NCBI GenBank assembly: GCA_017165825.1
Contig: CM029387.1
Coordinates: 19,759,444-19,823,443, forward strand
Direction: 5' to 3'
From: Hepsetus odoe
Taxonomy: Eukaryota; Chordata; Actinopteri; Characiformes; Hepsetidae
DNA: 64,000 nucleotides
Translations under genes and position numbers: made by a program
The notes under the pieces: generated by a model
Seen by the model: the letters and a program-made list of their open reading frames with translations, nothing else
What the model was told of the DNA's origin: nothing
The model's database searches: none
Shown here: positions 1 to 12,304 of the stretch, piece by piece
How positions within the stretch are numbered: the stretch's first letter is position 1
Layout of the letters: the number at the start of each line of letters is the position of its first letter

Positions 1-562
1 GAAGCGTTAAGGTCTCTGCTGACTATGAGCTGATGCGTCTGCGTGTGTGTGTGTTGTATTCACTCATCGGTCAGCGCAGGAGAAGCCCTGCCAGAGGAAA
101 CAGCAGAAGTCATTTATATGAAAGAGGATCCCTTTTTGACCTGGCACAAGAAAGCACACACATCAAAACCTCCTTCCTCCAAAATTCTCCCGCCTCACAG
201 GAAAACACCGGCACTGGCTAAATAAACGAAAGCGGGGACGGCACCAAGAAGAATATCCCACACCGTCGCTACTGCCATCACGACGCTTTTGCTAAGGAAG
301 GCCACGGTTATTAAAATATACAAAGAACCGAACCCATTTACTCAGTCAGGTACTGAAATAAGGTATGAGGGCCGCACATCACCCAACGTTTTGTTTCCTA
401 TGCTGGAGGTGTGGAAACACCACGTTATTCTGGTTTACCATCCAATCCTACTGTGCGTGTATTTTCACCTACAACATAATTTGAACACTTTGAATAATTT
501 GATCGCTGGTATCTAACGAGTCACAGTTCTTGAACACGTATCTTCCACATATTCGTATATGT

Positions 563-768
563 GGGTGGTGGTGGTGGTCTAGAGGTAGGATACTTGTCTA
601 TAGACCTGTGGTTCTAGAGGTCCCAGGTTCGAATCCCACCTTTGCCACTACCACCACTGGGTCCCTGAGACCCTTAACCCTGAGTCTCTCCAGGGGGACT
701 GTCCCTGTAATCAGGACACGGAAGTCACTCTGGATAAGAGCGTCTGCTAAATGCCGTAAATGTAAATA
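563..768 (+). repeat. tRNA-derived SINE, family A
   Basis: The 5' part is a tRNA-like head with a GGTGGTCTAGAGG A-box region and a GGTTCGAATCCC B box. The 3' part ends in CTCTGGATAAGAGCGTCTGC followed by TAAATGCCGTAAATG, a tail shared by many teleost SINEs. Related copies lie at 5432-5580, 6306-6492, 54294-54338 (tail only) and 63020-63116 (minus). Confidence 0.8.
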
Positions 769-883
769 TTTAAGTATGGAATATATACATTAAAAAAAAA
801 AATCTTCCTTTTAGTTGACCCCAGGTGTGACACACACAACTTCCATGCTGTTGTTTACTTGCAGCATATTCACAAACTCTCTC

Positions 884-1230
884 ATTCACTCATATTTGTC
901 CTGATTAGGGTCACAAAATAGCCGGAGTTGCTGGAGTCTATCCCAGCTCTCACAGGGCGAAAGGCAGGGACACACCCTGGACAGGTCGCTAGTCCATCAC
1001 AGGGCAGGCAGACACACACACACACACACACTCACACACTTCTAGGGGCCAATTTAGCATCTCCAGTCCACCTGACATTCAGGCCTTTGGATGGTGGGAA
1101 GAAAGCAGAGCTCCTGGAGGAAAAACTCACACAGATATGGGGAGAACTTCTCCACTCCGCACAGTAATGGACCATCTCGTCCGGGAATCGAACAAATACC
1201 TTCTCGCAGTGAGGCAACGGCCCATAATCG
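884..1230 (+). repeat. Common fish interspersed repeat (family C) with CA tract
   Basis: It starts in CTCACTCATATTTGTCCTGA and runs through CTATCCCAGCTCTCACAGGG, an internal (CA)n tract near 1013-1036, then GGAATCGAACAAATACCTTC. The same order of blocks is seen at 40736-41095, and parts of it at 2413-2462, 12546-12662, 43530-43667 (reverse), 48645-48772 and 63372-63455. The transposon class is not evident from the sequence. Confidence 0.7.
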
Positions 1231-3346
1231 CAAAGTATTCATTTAAAAATGCAATTATTCAATTCCGCGATCAAAAACAGTTCAAGCATACTTTGTTTCA
1301 ACAATCCCTCTCCACTGTTTCCCCACACATTATTAAAAAAATCTGATTTTCATCCGAGCGAAGGATCTGATATGAGATCACAGCCAAATCTATAGATCTA
1401 GAAATGTGAGGCGTCCTTTTTTGGCATATCTTGTCCAGCGTTTTCAGTGCCGGCCCACTGCGGCTTTGCGGAATGAAACGCAACTCTATTATTGGAAAAA
1501 TAAACGCTGGACGATTGCTGAATGGAAGTTTCATTAGGATGCAAAAACGTTCACTTAGCATGCCGCTAACTGGCCTCAGCTGTGGAAACAGCAGTGGGGC
1601 CATCCTACGCCCACTTGGCCAGCTGCGCCGTCCAACAGCCGCTATTTTTACGCTGATTTCCCCCTGTCCACTCCTCCCCCACCTTTATTTAAACATGGCG
1701 GAGATGCCGGATGTGGTCGGTGGCATGAAAAGTCAGAATGGGATTGGCCCTAAACTCGTTTCCTTATGAGTTTAGCCACTTTTGATGTGTTGTGCAAATA
1801 CTGTTTCAGAACGTACCTCTCATTCTCCAGTCCTTATTAGCTGTTAAAGCAAATTCTACATTCATTTTGTGACGTCAAAATTATGACACAAGCAATATTT
1901 CCATATCTCAAGGTGCATGTTTTGCTGGCCTTTAATGGGGAACACAGTGTTTGTCTAACCTCCATAAAAAGACATCAGAACAGGACTCTAGAACAGCTGC
2001 ACATAGCCTAAGGTCATCGCGCCTGTTGCCAAGCCGTGGCTAGAGGGGCATAAAGGGCTGTGGAGCAGAGAAGCAACGTTATCTGGAATGCAGAAGCTCC
2101 ATCCAGTATCTCTGGGATGAGCCGGAGTAGCGTTCGTGATCCAACATCGGTACCTGAACTCACAAATGTTCTTGTGCCTGAATGAATCAAATCCATTGGA
2201 ATTTTCTATATAATGTACAATCTTTCCAGAAAAGTTGAGGCTATTTTTGTTGCAAAAGCAGGCAAACTTTCATTATTATTAATAATAAATACAAAAAAAT
2301 TCAGGAGAAACATTTATAAAAAGGGAATTATTAAACATTTGGACATTTGGTCATTGGACATTTCAATATTAAAGAGGCATAAAAAAAATATCCACATGTT
2401 TAATTCATTCCTATGTTCGTTTTCTAAGCCGCTTATTCAGGACGGGGTTGCGGTAGCTGCTTAATTCATAAGGTTAAAAAGACCATGTAAAAATGAATGT
2501 GCATTGCTGAGGTATACGTCCACTCAGAACTTAAACTGACCACAAGGGAAACAATAAAATACAAGAAAAATTGATTAAATTGAAGCTTAAATGAGGAAAT
2601 AAAGTAAAACTCGTCTCTCTATCATATAAGAATAGTCAAGAGAGCCCTGAAAGCAAGGGGAGTAATTTGTTAAAGTAACACTTTTGCCTAAAATGAGTTA
2701 TAGCCGGTTGGACGGGCAGACCCCCTGGGGCAACTTGGGCTTAAGTGCCTTGCTGAAGGGCATAACTGCAGCAGAAGGAATCAGTTTGAAACTGTGACCC
2801 TTAAAAATATGATTTTTTCTATCTACTGACTTGGGTAGTGCAACCACCACCCCTTATTAAAAATGCTTACTTCAATTAAGATCAACTCAACTGGTTACTG
2901 TGACCAGAGGATGGTGCTATAACAGGAAGTGCCCTCTGAGCAGAGTGCAGATTTTTGCACATTGCTGATTTAATGGCCAGGACTTAAGGTGAGGAATGGT
3001 TCCTTTAATGAGGTTTTGGAGGCAAAGTTGCCCACAAAATATAAAATGTGAGGAATGTGGGAATGTGAAGGTATTTACCGTGATCATGATAAATTAGATC
3101 CTAATATTCATGATACTTTCCATCACTGTCCCGTTCAACAGGATTCAAAGTGTAGAAGTGTAGATAAAAAAATTTAAAAAATACCATGACAATGGGAAAA
3201 TTTAAATGTTAATATAATACGTTTTAGGCCACCCCTAAAAAATAAGAAAAAACCTTGGTGTAATTAGTTTAAATTCTCCAGTTTAGTTTGGCTACACAGA
3301 TCTTTGAGGTAGAACGTTTCTGCTACTGGTTGTGGAGGAGTCTGAC

Positions 3347-4032
3347 CTGTAACACTCCACCTGGCGGGAGGAGGAGACCGTGATGAAAGCGTCTGTTCGT
3401 GCACAGTAACACAAAGGTCCTGGCAACAAAAAGCCTGGCAGGAAGCGGCCGAACGCGTAGCTCTCCTGCTCGAAGAACATGAGCATGCCGTCCATGGACT
3501 GGATACAGATGAAGTGGTGACCTGGACAAAGAAAACATAGCCGTGGAAAAATCGGAACGATAACTGGCGTGAAACCACAAATATCCAGACAAACACAATT
3601 ATCAACAAATGAAATATACTGTCAGGCTCAGCTATGTGGTGCGGAGAGTCTGATTAGTTCATGTAAGATGGAAAAAAGGGGTTTTATTTCAGCTTGGAAG
3701 GTGTTGTGTTGTGTTGCTCGGTGCCAGGCCTTTCTGATGACTTGTGCTGACGTGTGTGTTGCAGCCAGTTTGTGTGGCAGGGTGCGTTCCCACCGTTCTA
3801 AAATGCATGGCACTTGCTCAGATTTGCACTTTATGACACAGAAAATGAGGGCAGCTCGATGCCATAAAGCGCAGTGCTGTAAAACACAAGGGCTGCTGAA
3901 TGCGAGGGCAGTAATTAGGCCTCTATACACTGTTAAAAATCACACGCTTGTTCACAAGGGGTCAGCGGGAACCACCAACAGAGCCAGACGCACAGTTCTC
4001 TTACACATAGCTGACATATGGGCAGCTAATGA

Positions 4033-4064
<32 letters not shown>

Positions 4065-7000
4065 AAGTAAGTAGGTGAAAGTGAGTGTTAATGATTTTTG
4101 GAAAGTTCACTACACAGTAATGGCTTTTAAATGTAGCCTAAGTAGTATAATAGCACAGCACTGACTAGACGCAGTTTGGGTCAGCACCGGGCCACCCATC
4201 ACACTGTGGCCCATACAGTACGGTCCTTTCAGAACCATCATCTTTTTCCCACTACATGGACTTCCTTCTGCTCAAGGGACCTCATTAATATCACCGTACA
4301 TATGATTAATTAGGCCATTTGTGAGGATTGCTTTCCAACTGTTTCCGCCTTCTGAAATGACTTTACTTTGGACAGCGAGACTCCAATATTCCAATAGTCT
4401 GTTCTATCACACACACACCCGCATGCATGCACACACACACACACGCATGCACACACACACACACACACACACACGCGCATGCACACACACACACACACAC
4501 ACACCATGAAAATAATTAGTACCTTTAGAGCATGGCATGAACAAAGAGCACCTAATAGTTTGCACAGTCAATAAAGATGGAATCTGCTTCCACCTTGTGG
4601 TCAATAATGATATCAAGGAAACAGGAACAAGCAACCAAAATCCTCTTAAGCATCAGAGTGACCCCCGCTATATTTATAGTAGGTTTATTTTAATCCACTC
4701 CCGTTATCCAGTCTGTGTAGGATGGAAGAGCTGTGGAAAGTCCAGCAGGCAGTAAATTAGAATGAGGAGGGCTACGTTTGACACTGAATTTAAGTTTCTG
4801 AACTTACTGAACCCACTGAAAAAAACAACATAACGTGGCCTGTGCAAAAGTGAAAGTATGATTGCACCTTTTAAACCCAGCACATAAACAGAAACTGCAT
4901 TCAGTTCTGAAAATATTAAAGTTTGTGTTCTTTAGAACAGGGGTATTCAATCTTATCTGCAGAAAGGCCTGCACGTTTGCCATTTTTATTCCATACACAC
5001 AGGAAACACTTGTGTATTGCCAATGACAAAAAAGCCCACCGCATAGACAAAACTCACCAGTGACCCCTCCGAAAGGGCCGTAGGTCATGTTGCAGGCTGT
5101 TCTCTGCAGGTTGTGTTCGTAGATTAGCCGGAGCTGATACTGGTCTCCATGTTCGACGTTTCCAGCAGTGCCTGACAACGGAACGATATATGATTTGAGC
5201 CGATTTTAATAACAAGTGCTTGAAACCATCTGATGAGTTGATGCTGTTATTAAAAGCTGAATTAGAATAAATATCCAGGATGGCAAAAAGCAGGTGTGAG
5301 GGCACTCACCTGAGACCGCGTAAACAGAGAGTTTTCTGGGATGCAGTACCGCCAAGTGAAGCAGCTCAGAGCACCTGAAGAACGCAAAACACAAAACACA
5401 CAGAGGGGAAGCAAACTGTCTCAAGTTAACTTTGTGGTCCCAGGTTTGAACCTCTAGCACGATCACCACTGGGTCCCTGAGCAAGACCCTCAACCCTGAG
5501 TGTCTCCAGGGGGACTGTCCCTGTAATTAGGACATAATGTCACTCTGGATAAGAGCGTCTGCTAAATGTTGTAAATGTAAGTTAAGCAAATCAAAAGGGG
5601 TGTAAATGTTAGAAATGTAGTCGAATTTCCACCAATTATTTTCCAAAAACACCTGAATAAAAGGGTTCTGTTAAGGGTGGGTGAGGCTATTAGGCAGTGA
5701 AGTCCCCCTTTCCTGTCCTTCCTAGTGTTTCTCCACCCCTTCAATCCAGGAAAGGCTTATTAATTAGCTGATTAGTCGGTTCAGGTGAATTAGGAGCACG
5801 AAGACACTAAAATGGCCAGTGCAAAGGCGAGAACCGAGCTTGATGAACACTGCTGTAGGGCGTTTGATCACTTTTTTAAAGTACATTCCAAGAAAAAGAT
5901 CCACTAAGATGCAATTCCTATTGAAAGAAAAGTGAAAAAAGTGAAAGTGACTATTTATTGTCATTGTGAGTACACACACTACAGCGAAATTGGATTTCTG
6001 CATTTAACCCATGCACAAACACTCACCGTGCGGCAGTCAGCAGGGAGCAGTGACGGGGACGGGGACTTGCTCAAGGGTACCTCAGGGCAACCTGCTGGTA
6101 AGGGGTTTGAACGCACAATCTTCCGATTCTGTGGCCGACTCCCAAACCACTAGGCCACCGCTGCCCCAAATTGACACGACTAATAATAATGATGCAACGA
6201 TCCTCCCAACCCAAGTTCAAGTGAAATCAAATTCATTTACACAGTATTTTTTACATCCTACTTCGATGCAAAACAGCAGGTCAACACCGGATTGCAGCTT
6301 CATTAGGTGGTGGTCTAGTGGTGGGTACTTGCCTATTGACCTGTGGCTCAAGGGGTCCCAGGTTCGAATCCCACCTCTAGCACTAACACCACTGGGACCC
6401 TTAACCCTGAGTGTCTCCAGGAGGGACTGTCCCTGTAATTAGGACACGGAAGTCGCTCTGGATAAGAGCGTCTGCTAAATGCCGTAAATGTATTTATAGC
6501 ACATTCACTGTTGTATCTGAAAACACATAACATCTATCAGGATTTAAAGATAGATAGATGGATAGATAGATAGATAGACAGACAAATGATGGGATGGAGT
6601 GCAGTAAAGCACAGTTTCGTGTCTGAAACCACATTCATGAAAAGCTGGGAGATGTTGAGAGAAGTTCTGTAGAAGTACTTTTACTAAATAAATGTAAGTG
6701 ACTGTTGACTAGTGTTTGCTAGCAACATTAGACTCACCGCCCTGTTGCTAAACTTAAAGCGACATTTGAACTCCGAGCACTATTCTGGCTGATCCACTAC
6801 ATCTGTGGTGAGTGGAAATTTGTATAAATTAAATTTTTTGGCTGACATTTCTGACAGAACGTCTTTTCTCCGCAATGCACATTTTAAAGGTCTGTATCAC
6901 GATGTCAAAACGCATTACATCCGAACTGCAGGGAATTAGGACGGCAAGGAACTAAGCCAGAGTAATCACTGCTCATGCTCCACACGCCCGTGTTCCAATA

Positions 7001-9538
7001 GCACAAGGGGAACCATTCCCCAAACCATGTCTAATCTGAGCACAGCTCTACCAGTGTTTCCAGTCTGTGGTTTTTGCAGAAACTTGTCATGTCACTTAAC
7101 CTCAAGACACTGTTTTGGGGGAACAAAAAACAAAAGGGGCCAATTTGTGGCCCAAAATCATGGAATGCAACACGCACACTCCATTTTTTCCACATTCGAG
7201 CCGTTAAGGGTGATGGGCCACAATACAGATAAGTGTTTTTTACACAGGGCTTCAGCAGAGCTTCTTTTTTGTTGTGCATCAAATGGATCTAGACTTACCC
7301 TGATCTGAGGGAAACACAAAAAAGCCTTAAGCACAAACAAACAGGCAAAAATCTTAACCACAGGGTGTAATCTAGTGGAGAAGATGAGGAAAGCTGTCTG
7401 ATGCTCCTTGTAGAGTCTATGTGGGTGTGTTTGTGAGAGACCGCCAGAATAACACACGCTCTCGGAGCGCCGTTTAACCACGTGTCTCTCAAAGACGACG
7501 AAAATAAAACAACTGTATGGGGGCAAACGAGTGCACATCAGCAGGCTTGACAGCTCCAACCAACAAATTTTCTAATTCCGTCTTTATATGAATAGCCGTC
7601 TGGAAAACGGTGGTTTAAACACTCATTCTTGTGTGGAAGCAAGCTTTTGCAACATTTTGCAACATTCTCCAGCATCTGGTTAACTGTTCTTCAACTGAAC
7701 TATTTGTTTGTGTGGGGTAAGTTAGATGAATGCTTTAATATAAGCCTGTATTGATGCTAGAAAACATATTTACTGGACAATTCAGTTCCTATTTTGAGCA
7801 GACCTCCACACCAGAGGTTCCTAGCACGGTTCTCTGGGACCTTCTGCTATTTCATAGGTCCGTTATAATGAGACTAAATGCAAATTTTAATCAATTCTCA
7901 CAATGGGGCAACGCTGGTCTAGCGGTTAGGGAGTTGGCCTCAGGATCGGAAGGTCATGTGTTCAAATCCCAGACCAGTAGGCTGCCCTGAGGTACCCTTG
8001 AGCAAGGTGCCGTCCCCATCACTGCTCTCCGGGCGCTTTAAATAGCTGCTGCCCATGTGTGTGGGTTAAATGCAGAGGCTGCGTTTCGTTGTGGTTCACT
8101 GTGTGCTGTGCTGTTTCACAATGACAAGTTGTAACTTTCACAATTTTTCTAATTCAGTCATAGAGGTTCAGAGTTTCAGAGTCATTCAGAGGTTTGCTGT
8201 AAAATGATGGTAAAACAGGAAAAACGTCAAGAAATTCATTTTCTTTAGGGGACTTTTTTCACTTTGCATGTACTTCTTCAACATAATTTAATTTAGGCTT
8301 CTCAAAACTCATAAAACAATGATTTGGGTAGGCTCCTTTCTGCTCCTTTTATATGAAACTTTGATTTGTGGTTCATATCTCCACCACTGTTTAGAATGAT
8401 GTTATTCGGTTAATTTTACATGAGAATCATCTCATTAAAGTTGAAGGAATATCCAAGCTTTCTATAACAACCCCCTAATCACAGGATTGTTTCCATCCAG
8501 GCACTACTACAGCACACTCTAGGGGACAGATCAGTTTGAAGTCTGGTTGAAAGATTTCTGAACTTACGAGACAAACTTGCCCACTTCCACCTGAATGATT
8601 GGATCCCGCAGCTGCACCTCCAGTAACTGGGCGTCCAACGCTGTCTGCTCGCCTTGCTTGGTTGCATGTGGGGCAAAAACTCTGAGCATTCCCATGTAAC
8701 TTCCCACAACTACTTTATCTGAAACGAGAGACACAACCATAGAGCAGAAGATTAAATAACAATTGCAATCCATATTACAGTTGTGTAGGCAATGGAGACG
8801 GTTGGTGTGCTGCCCGAGAGAAGAACTCAAATAAAACTGCCTATAAAGTTTGAAGAACAAATTGACAGAAAGGATTTCGCTGACTATCTTTGGAATGAGT
8901 GAAAAATGTGCACATTTGATTTAGATTTATTTTCAGCAAACCCTTATTTTAAAGGAGGATTCTACCGGATTCTCAAAATTTAAAATCATTAAAATGTCAG
9001 AATTACCCAGAAATCAGATTTCCTAAATAGATATTCATGTATGCCTTTGTTTCTGATTGTATGCACAGATATACTGTCCATGTATGTTTTTTTTCCACTT
9101 TGTATTGTGGTGCTCAACCACAATCAGTCCAAAACAAATGTCCTATGAAAAAGTAAACTAAGCGTAATTTCAGTTCAGAACTATTTACAGAGAGAAGTTA
9201 AAGGATTAAAGGAATGGGCCGGTTTCAAAGCCGTTGGCTAAAACGTCAGAGCTGTGTGTACAGGATGATTTATCAAAATGGAAGTAAACTGGACCAAACA
9301 CAGACCCTGAGACACAGTGCTTACTTACTTACTTAAGTCAAGGCCCCTTTTATTCATAACGTATATGTTACATATGTTAATGTTTCCTCCCGTATGAGTG
9401 TGTGTTTCTATACATCTCCCCCTCACCATAGCCACTGCCGCTGTTGTCAACATCTGCAACACACAAACAGCCCTGATCGAACTCCTCTCCCTCACCCAGT
9501 ACTGCTGACCACCAGTCCCGTGCCTTGAACAGAGACAT
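3347..9538 (-). CDS. bbs9: BBS9 / PTHB1, N-terminal part (5 exons, 3'-truncated by window)
   Basis: BBS9 (PTHB1) is a subunit of the BBSome, the coat-like complex that moves membrane proteins in and out of cilia. Five coding exons can be joined: 9427-9538, 8568-8718, 5310-5374, 5058-5171 and 3347-3521. All have AG/GT borders and matching phases, giving about 205 residues. The protein opens MSLFKARDWW, has VVVGSYMGMLR near residue 40, LLHLAVLHPRKLSVY near 90, YEHNLQRTACNMTYG near 125 and FEQESYAFGRFLPGFLLPG near 160. This is the N-terminal beta-propeller region. The full protein is near 890 residues in mammals, so most exons lie left of position 1. The ATG exon is preceded by a pyrimidine-rich tract and CAG or TAG at about 9545, so a non-coding first exon lies upstream, as is usual for this gene. 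The minus-strand neighbour eaf1 lies upstream. Identity is very secure. Confidence 0.95.
4023..4062. repeat. (GT)n microsatellite
   Basis: An uninterrupted GT run is followed by GAGAGAGA. It sits in the bbs9 intron between exons 4 and 5. Confidence 0.85.
4408..4504. repeat. Compound (CA)n microsatellite with GCATGCA interruptions
   Basis: Nearly 100 bases of CA repeats are broken at intervals by CGCATGCA or CGCGCATGCA. The alternating purine-pyrimidine pattern is the kind that can adopt Z-DNA. It lies in a bbs9 intron. Confidence 0.85.
4933..5010 (+). repeat. Fragment of a fish MITE-like repeat
   Basis: The string AGGGGTATTCAATCTTATCT followed by AAAGGCCTGCACG resembles the end of a non-autonomous repeat common in teleosts. 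A second, opposite-facing fragment of similar character lies at about 5763-5860. Assignment is from memory of the motif and is tentative. Confidence 0.35.
5432..5580 (+). repeat. SINE family A, 5'-truncated
   Basis: It carries the body ACCACTGGGTCCCTGAG and the tail CACTCTGGATAAGAGCGTCT but lacks most of the tRNA-like head. It lies immediately upstream (minus-strand sense) of bbs9 exon 3. Confidence 0.75.
5939..6167 (-). repeat. tRNA-derived SINE, family B
   Basis: In the reverse direction it begins GGGGCAGCGGTGGCCTAGTG, has a B box, then GGTACCCTTGAGCAAG, a CCCTGCTGACTGCCG segment and ends in a GACAATAAATAGTCACTTTC-type tail. It is one of at least a dozen copies of this family in the window. 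Confidence 0.8.
6306..6492 (+). repeat. SINE family A
   Basis: Complete copy: tRNA-like head with GGTGGTCTAGTGG and GGTTCGAATCCC, body, and tail CTCTGGATAAGAGCGTCTGC. It lies only about 140 bases from an inverted family-B SINE, so the two could pair in a transcript only through short shared segments. Confidence 0.8.
6549..6586. repeat. (GATA)n microsatellite
   Basis: About nine GATA/GATG/GACA units follow the SINE directly. Confidence 0.8.
7905..8141 (+). repeat. SINE family B
   Basis: Nearly full copy: GGGGCAACGCTGGTCTAGCG head, B box GGTCATGTGTTCAAATCCC, body with TACCCTTGAGCAAGGTGCCG, and tail ending GACAAGTTGTAACTTTCAC. Confidence 0.85.
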
Positions 9539-9636
9539 CTTGCTGCTAGGGGAGAAGATAAAAAGAGGGTTATTTGCCTTCCTTGGTTTACAGCGACTTT
9601 AGTTTTGGGTGTGTTTTTCTTTAAACATTAAGGAAA

Positions 9637-9830
9637 AGTAATTGTGACTTTTTCACCACAGCACAGTGCACAGTGAACCAAGATGAAGTGCTTCTTTGCA
9701 TTCAACACATCCCACCAAAGTAGTGTAGCAGTGGGTGGCCATATATCCTGCAACAGGGGAGCAGTGTTGGGGACGGAAAATGTCAAAGGGTATCTCAAGG
9801 TAACCTTCAGGTCTGGGACTGCTGCCCCAG
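9637..9830 (-). repeat. Degenerate SINE family B
   Basis: The order CACAGTGAACC, GCATTCAACACATCCCACC, GCAGTGGGTGGCC, GGGGAGCAGTG and TATCTCAAGGTAACC matches the reverse of family B, with many changes. It looks older than the other copies. Confidence 0.55.
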
Positions 9831-10654
9831 CAAGTACACAGCTGCTCATCAGGTCGACCTTCTCATCCACCTGATTGGTTTCTAATCAAATCCTCAGGAC
9901 GTTTGATGTGGTATGTTTTGTCGTTCTGGTTCACACCCGTTGGACTAAAATACTGGATTTATGATTGATAAAGTGAGCTAAGCTCCAGTAGGTTCAATAT
10001 TTATAAATGCACCAAATGGGCTGCTTCTGCAGTGACCGTATGGACTGGGCTAAAATGGCATGAAAAGTGTCCGAAATGGTTCAAATCAGAGACCGTCAAG
10101 CATGGAACATTTGTTGAGTTGAACCGGAATGACCCTGCATAGTTTTGGCTCCTTTAAAGTGTGGACCAAGCTCGCTGTATGAAAGCACCGCATCCCAGCA
10201 TCCTCTGTGATCCGAGTTGTGCAGAGCCTGACCAATAGCAGATGCAGATGTCACATGACCAAGGATTTCATAAGCCAAGCGGCTTTCCTAATTGCTGACT
10301 ACTGAGCAGGTTGAAGAGGCAGCTAATCCAGCAGGCCCACAAAGGGGTCGTTGGCAGGGCCAGATTAGACTGGGAGCAATGCTTCGAACGCAAGTTGTGA
10401 ACAGTTGTGTCAGTAATATAAGACATTTACAAACACCACTACAATAAAGGGCCTGAAGGAGAATGTAAACATTTATCACAGTGACAAAGTAAAAGTCTTT
10501 GGCATAAATGAACCTACAAAATAAGGGTTGTGTGTCAGCTTTTATGTGTATGTACATCTTACACTTCAAAGATGGACAGCATGACGTGTTATTGGTACAA
10601 TTTAGGCCACAATATGCTTTTCTGAATACAACCAGAGCATATGGGGAAAATTAT

Positions 10655-10680
10655 CAGTAATCAAAAATCACTGATTACTG
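10655..10680. other. Short perfect inverted repeat followed by T run
   Basis: CAGTAATCA (10655-10663) pairs with TGATTACTG (10672-10680) around an 8-base loop. Eight Ts follow. No known element is implied. Confidence 0.4.
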
Positions 10681-11025
10681 TTTTTTTGCCGGTTGACTGT
10701 AAAAATCTTTGAACTCGTAGCCTCATTCCGTCACTGCCAGCTGGTGCCACTTGCACTACTACCATTCCCTGATGCTTTTCACTGTCACAGCTGCTTTTCT
10801 AAACACATTCTGCATTATTTATGTGTGTTGCAACTCTTTTCTACTGCCAACAAATACTTCATATTTACTACCATTTAGTATTTGCGACTTATTTCTATTT
10901 ATCCCGTTACATTCTACTCATTACTCCTTTTTTGTACTGCATTTACGCAGGAGCTACATTATATTTATTCATTATTTACTGCTATTGCGTTTACTTCACA
11001 GCATCATGTACTGAAGTTGCAAACC

Positions 11026-11026
<1 letters not shown>

Positions 11027-11063
<37 letters not shown>
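11027..11063. repeat. (TAA)n microsatellite
   Basis: About twelve AAT/TAA units in AT-rich DNA. Confidence 0.85.
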
Positions 11064-11064
<1 letters not shown>

Positions 11065-11753
11065 TAATAGACACAGACTCTCTTGCACTCTGTGTGAGAT
11101 ATTGTCCATATTCATACTTATACTATACTTCCATAGTCATAATTCTATTTATATAACTACAAATCCATAATCACACTGATGGTGCAATTGTACATATTTA
11201 TATTAACATTTATACCATCATTCGTGTGTTGTCTTGTTTAAGAACAGCACGTTACGGTTGTTTAAATCTTTTGTTCTGTTTCTGTTCTCTTGCACTGAGC
11301 ATGTAAAAGGCACAGGGATTAATGAAGTCCTTCTCTTCACCTCCATCCCTCATGCAGTGAAGGAGGGATTAGCAGCACTACCACTGACCCTGCAGATGCA
11401 GTGAAGGGAAAAGGAAGGTTTTCTCTCAGAAAATAGATGTTTACTGGGTCGCTTTCGGGCGAACAGATGAAGATAATAGTCAGTGTTTAAGGAGAAAGAG
11501 CTCAGGCAGCAGGTTAAGAGTCTTAATTAAGTTACTGTACTAAGCTAGTTAGCTCGCTCGGCTAGCTCAGTGCAGGAAAAGCCAGTCAGGCTCATTTTCC
11601 AGAATGAATTCGCCTAAAAGTTGAAGGTCTGCGCTCTCTTTTGCTCGATAACAGACAGAAAATGGTGCTCTACCTTTCCTCTGGCCTTGAAGAAGATGTT
11701 TGACGGTTTGGTTAGTTGTTTACATCTCCAGTCTGGCGTCCGCTCGCAGCGCG

Positions 11754-11767
11754 GTTGTCATGGCACC
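11754..11767. promoter_or_regulatory. Candidate RFX X-box, possible bbs9 promoter element
   Basis: GTTGTCATGGCACC matches 12 of 14 positions of the X-box core GTTGCCATGGCAAC bound by RFX factors, which control ciliary genes including BBS genes. It lies about 2.2 kb upstream of the bbs9 ATG in a small CpG-richer patch. On the minus strand a possible donor (AAAG then GTAGAG) at 11673/11674 lies about 80 bases downstream, which would make a short non-coding exon. The motif is seen; its role is inferred. Confidence 0.45.
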
Positions 11768-12298
11768 GACGGTAGGCGAAGTGGGCAAAATAAAAGTCCC
11801 TGAAAAATAAAAGTCCCAGCAATGGCTCTCGGCTAGCAAACGTGGAAGGGGAGCTACAGTGAATTTTGAATGTGTAAATTTCTGACACACAGTTTGAAAT
11901 ACAAAGGAGACGTGATGAACATGCACAGACCCTTTGTTTCTGAATCTTAAATGCAGTTGTTAAAAGCACAGGCCGGCTGAGCGACAGCGGCCTTAATCAA
12001 AGTCTGAATTTTCTACATTTCTTAAAAATTTTATCAACACAAGCCCTAAATATATTGAGTTGAGTGCTGGTAAAAAAAAAATAAAAAAACTAAATTAACA
12101 GAAAAACCTGCTATGAATTTGAAAAATATATTTTAAGCCAAAAAATTCTCAAGCAACATTTGAAACATTGCAAAAATAGCAAATGATTGGTTCCCAAATG
12201 ATCTGAAATAGTGCAATTTACACAATACCACCCCCCCCCCTTTTCCCTTATGAGACCATTTTAATCTAACCTGTCAACAGTAGTACTAATCCAGATCA

Positions 12299-12304
12299 TT
12301 TATT
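12299..12304 (-). terminator. Candidate eaf1 poly(A) signal AATAAA
   Basis: The plus strand reads TTTATT, so the minus strand carries AATAAA about 970 bases after the eaf1 stop. It is the first canonical signal I see downstream of that stop. Not proven. Confidence 0.35.

Larger units (their letters stand above)
1..3346. other. Probable bbs9 intron, no exon seen
   Basis: I find no coding exon here on either strand. The fifth bbs9 exon ends with a GT donor at 3346, and the gene continues to the left on the minus strand, so this stretch is most simply its intron. It holds a SINE (563-768), a common fish repeat with a CA tract (884-1230), a fragment of the same repeat near 2413-2462 and AT-rich unique sequence. 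Several short open frames exist but none has family resemblance or splice-site support. Confidence 0.55.
9539..12298. other. Spacer between bbs9 coding start and eaf1 3' end
   Basis: No coding exon is recognisable. It should hold the non-coding first exon(s) and promoter of bbs9. The segment 11500-11960 has more CpG than its surroundings and carries the X-box-like site described separately. 10700-11340 is AT-rich with a (TAA)n run and tail-like low-complexity sequence, probably an old retroelement end. Confidence 0.5.

Noticed and set aside
3569..4078. 169-codon plus-strand open frame in the bbs9 intron
   Set aside because: It runs antisense to bbs9 exon flanks and ends in a (GT)n-encoded Cys/Val run. 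No family resemblance or splice logic supports it.
4310..4634. Cys/Val/His-rich open frames
   Set aside because: They are simply translated CA/GT microsatellite.
7919..7980. Possible functional tRNA gene
   Set aside because: A and B boxes are present, but the sequence continues into the family-B SINE body and lacks a paired acceptor stem.
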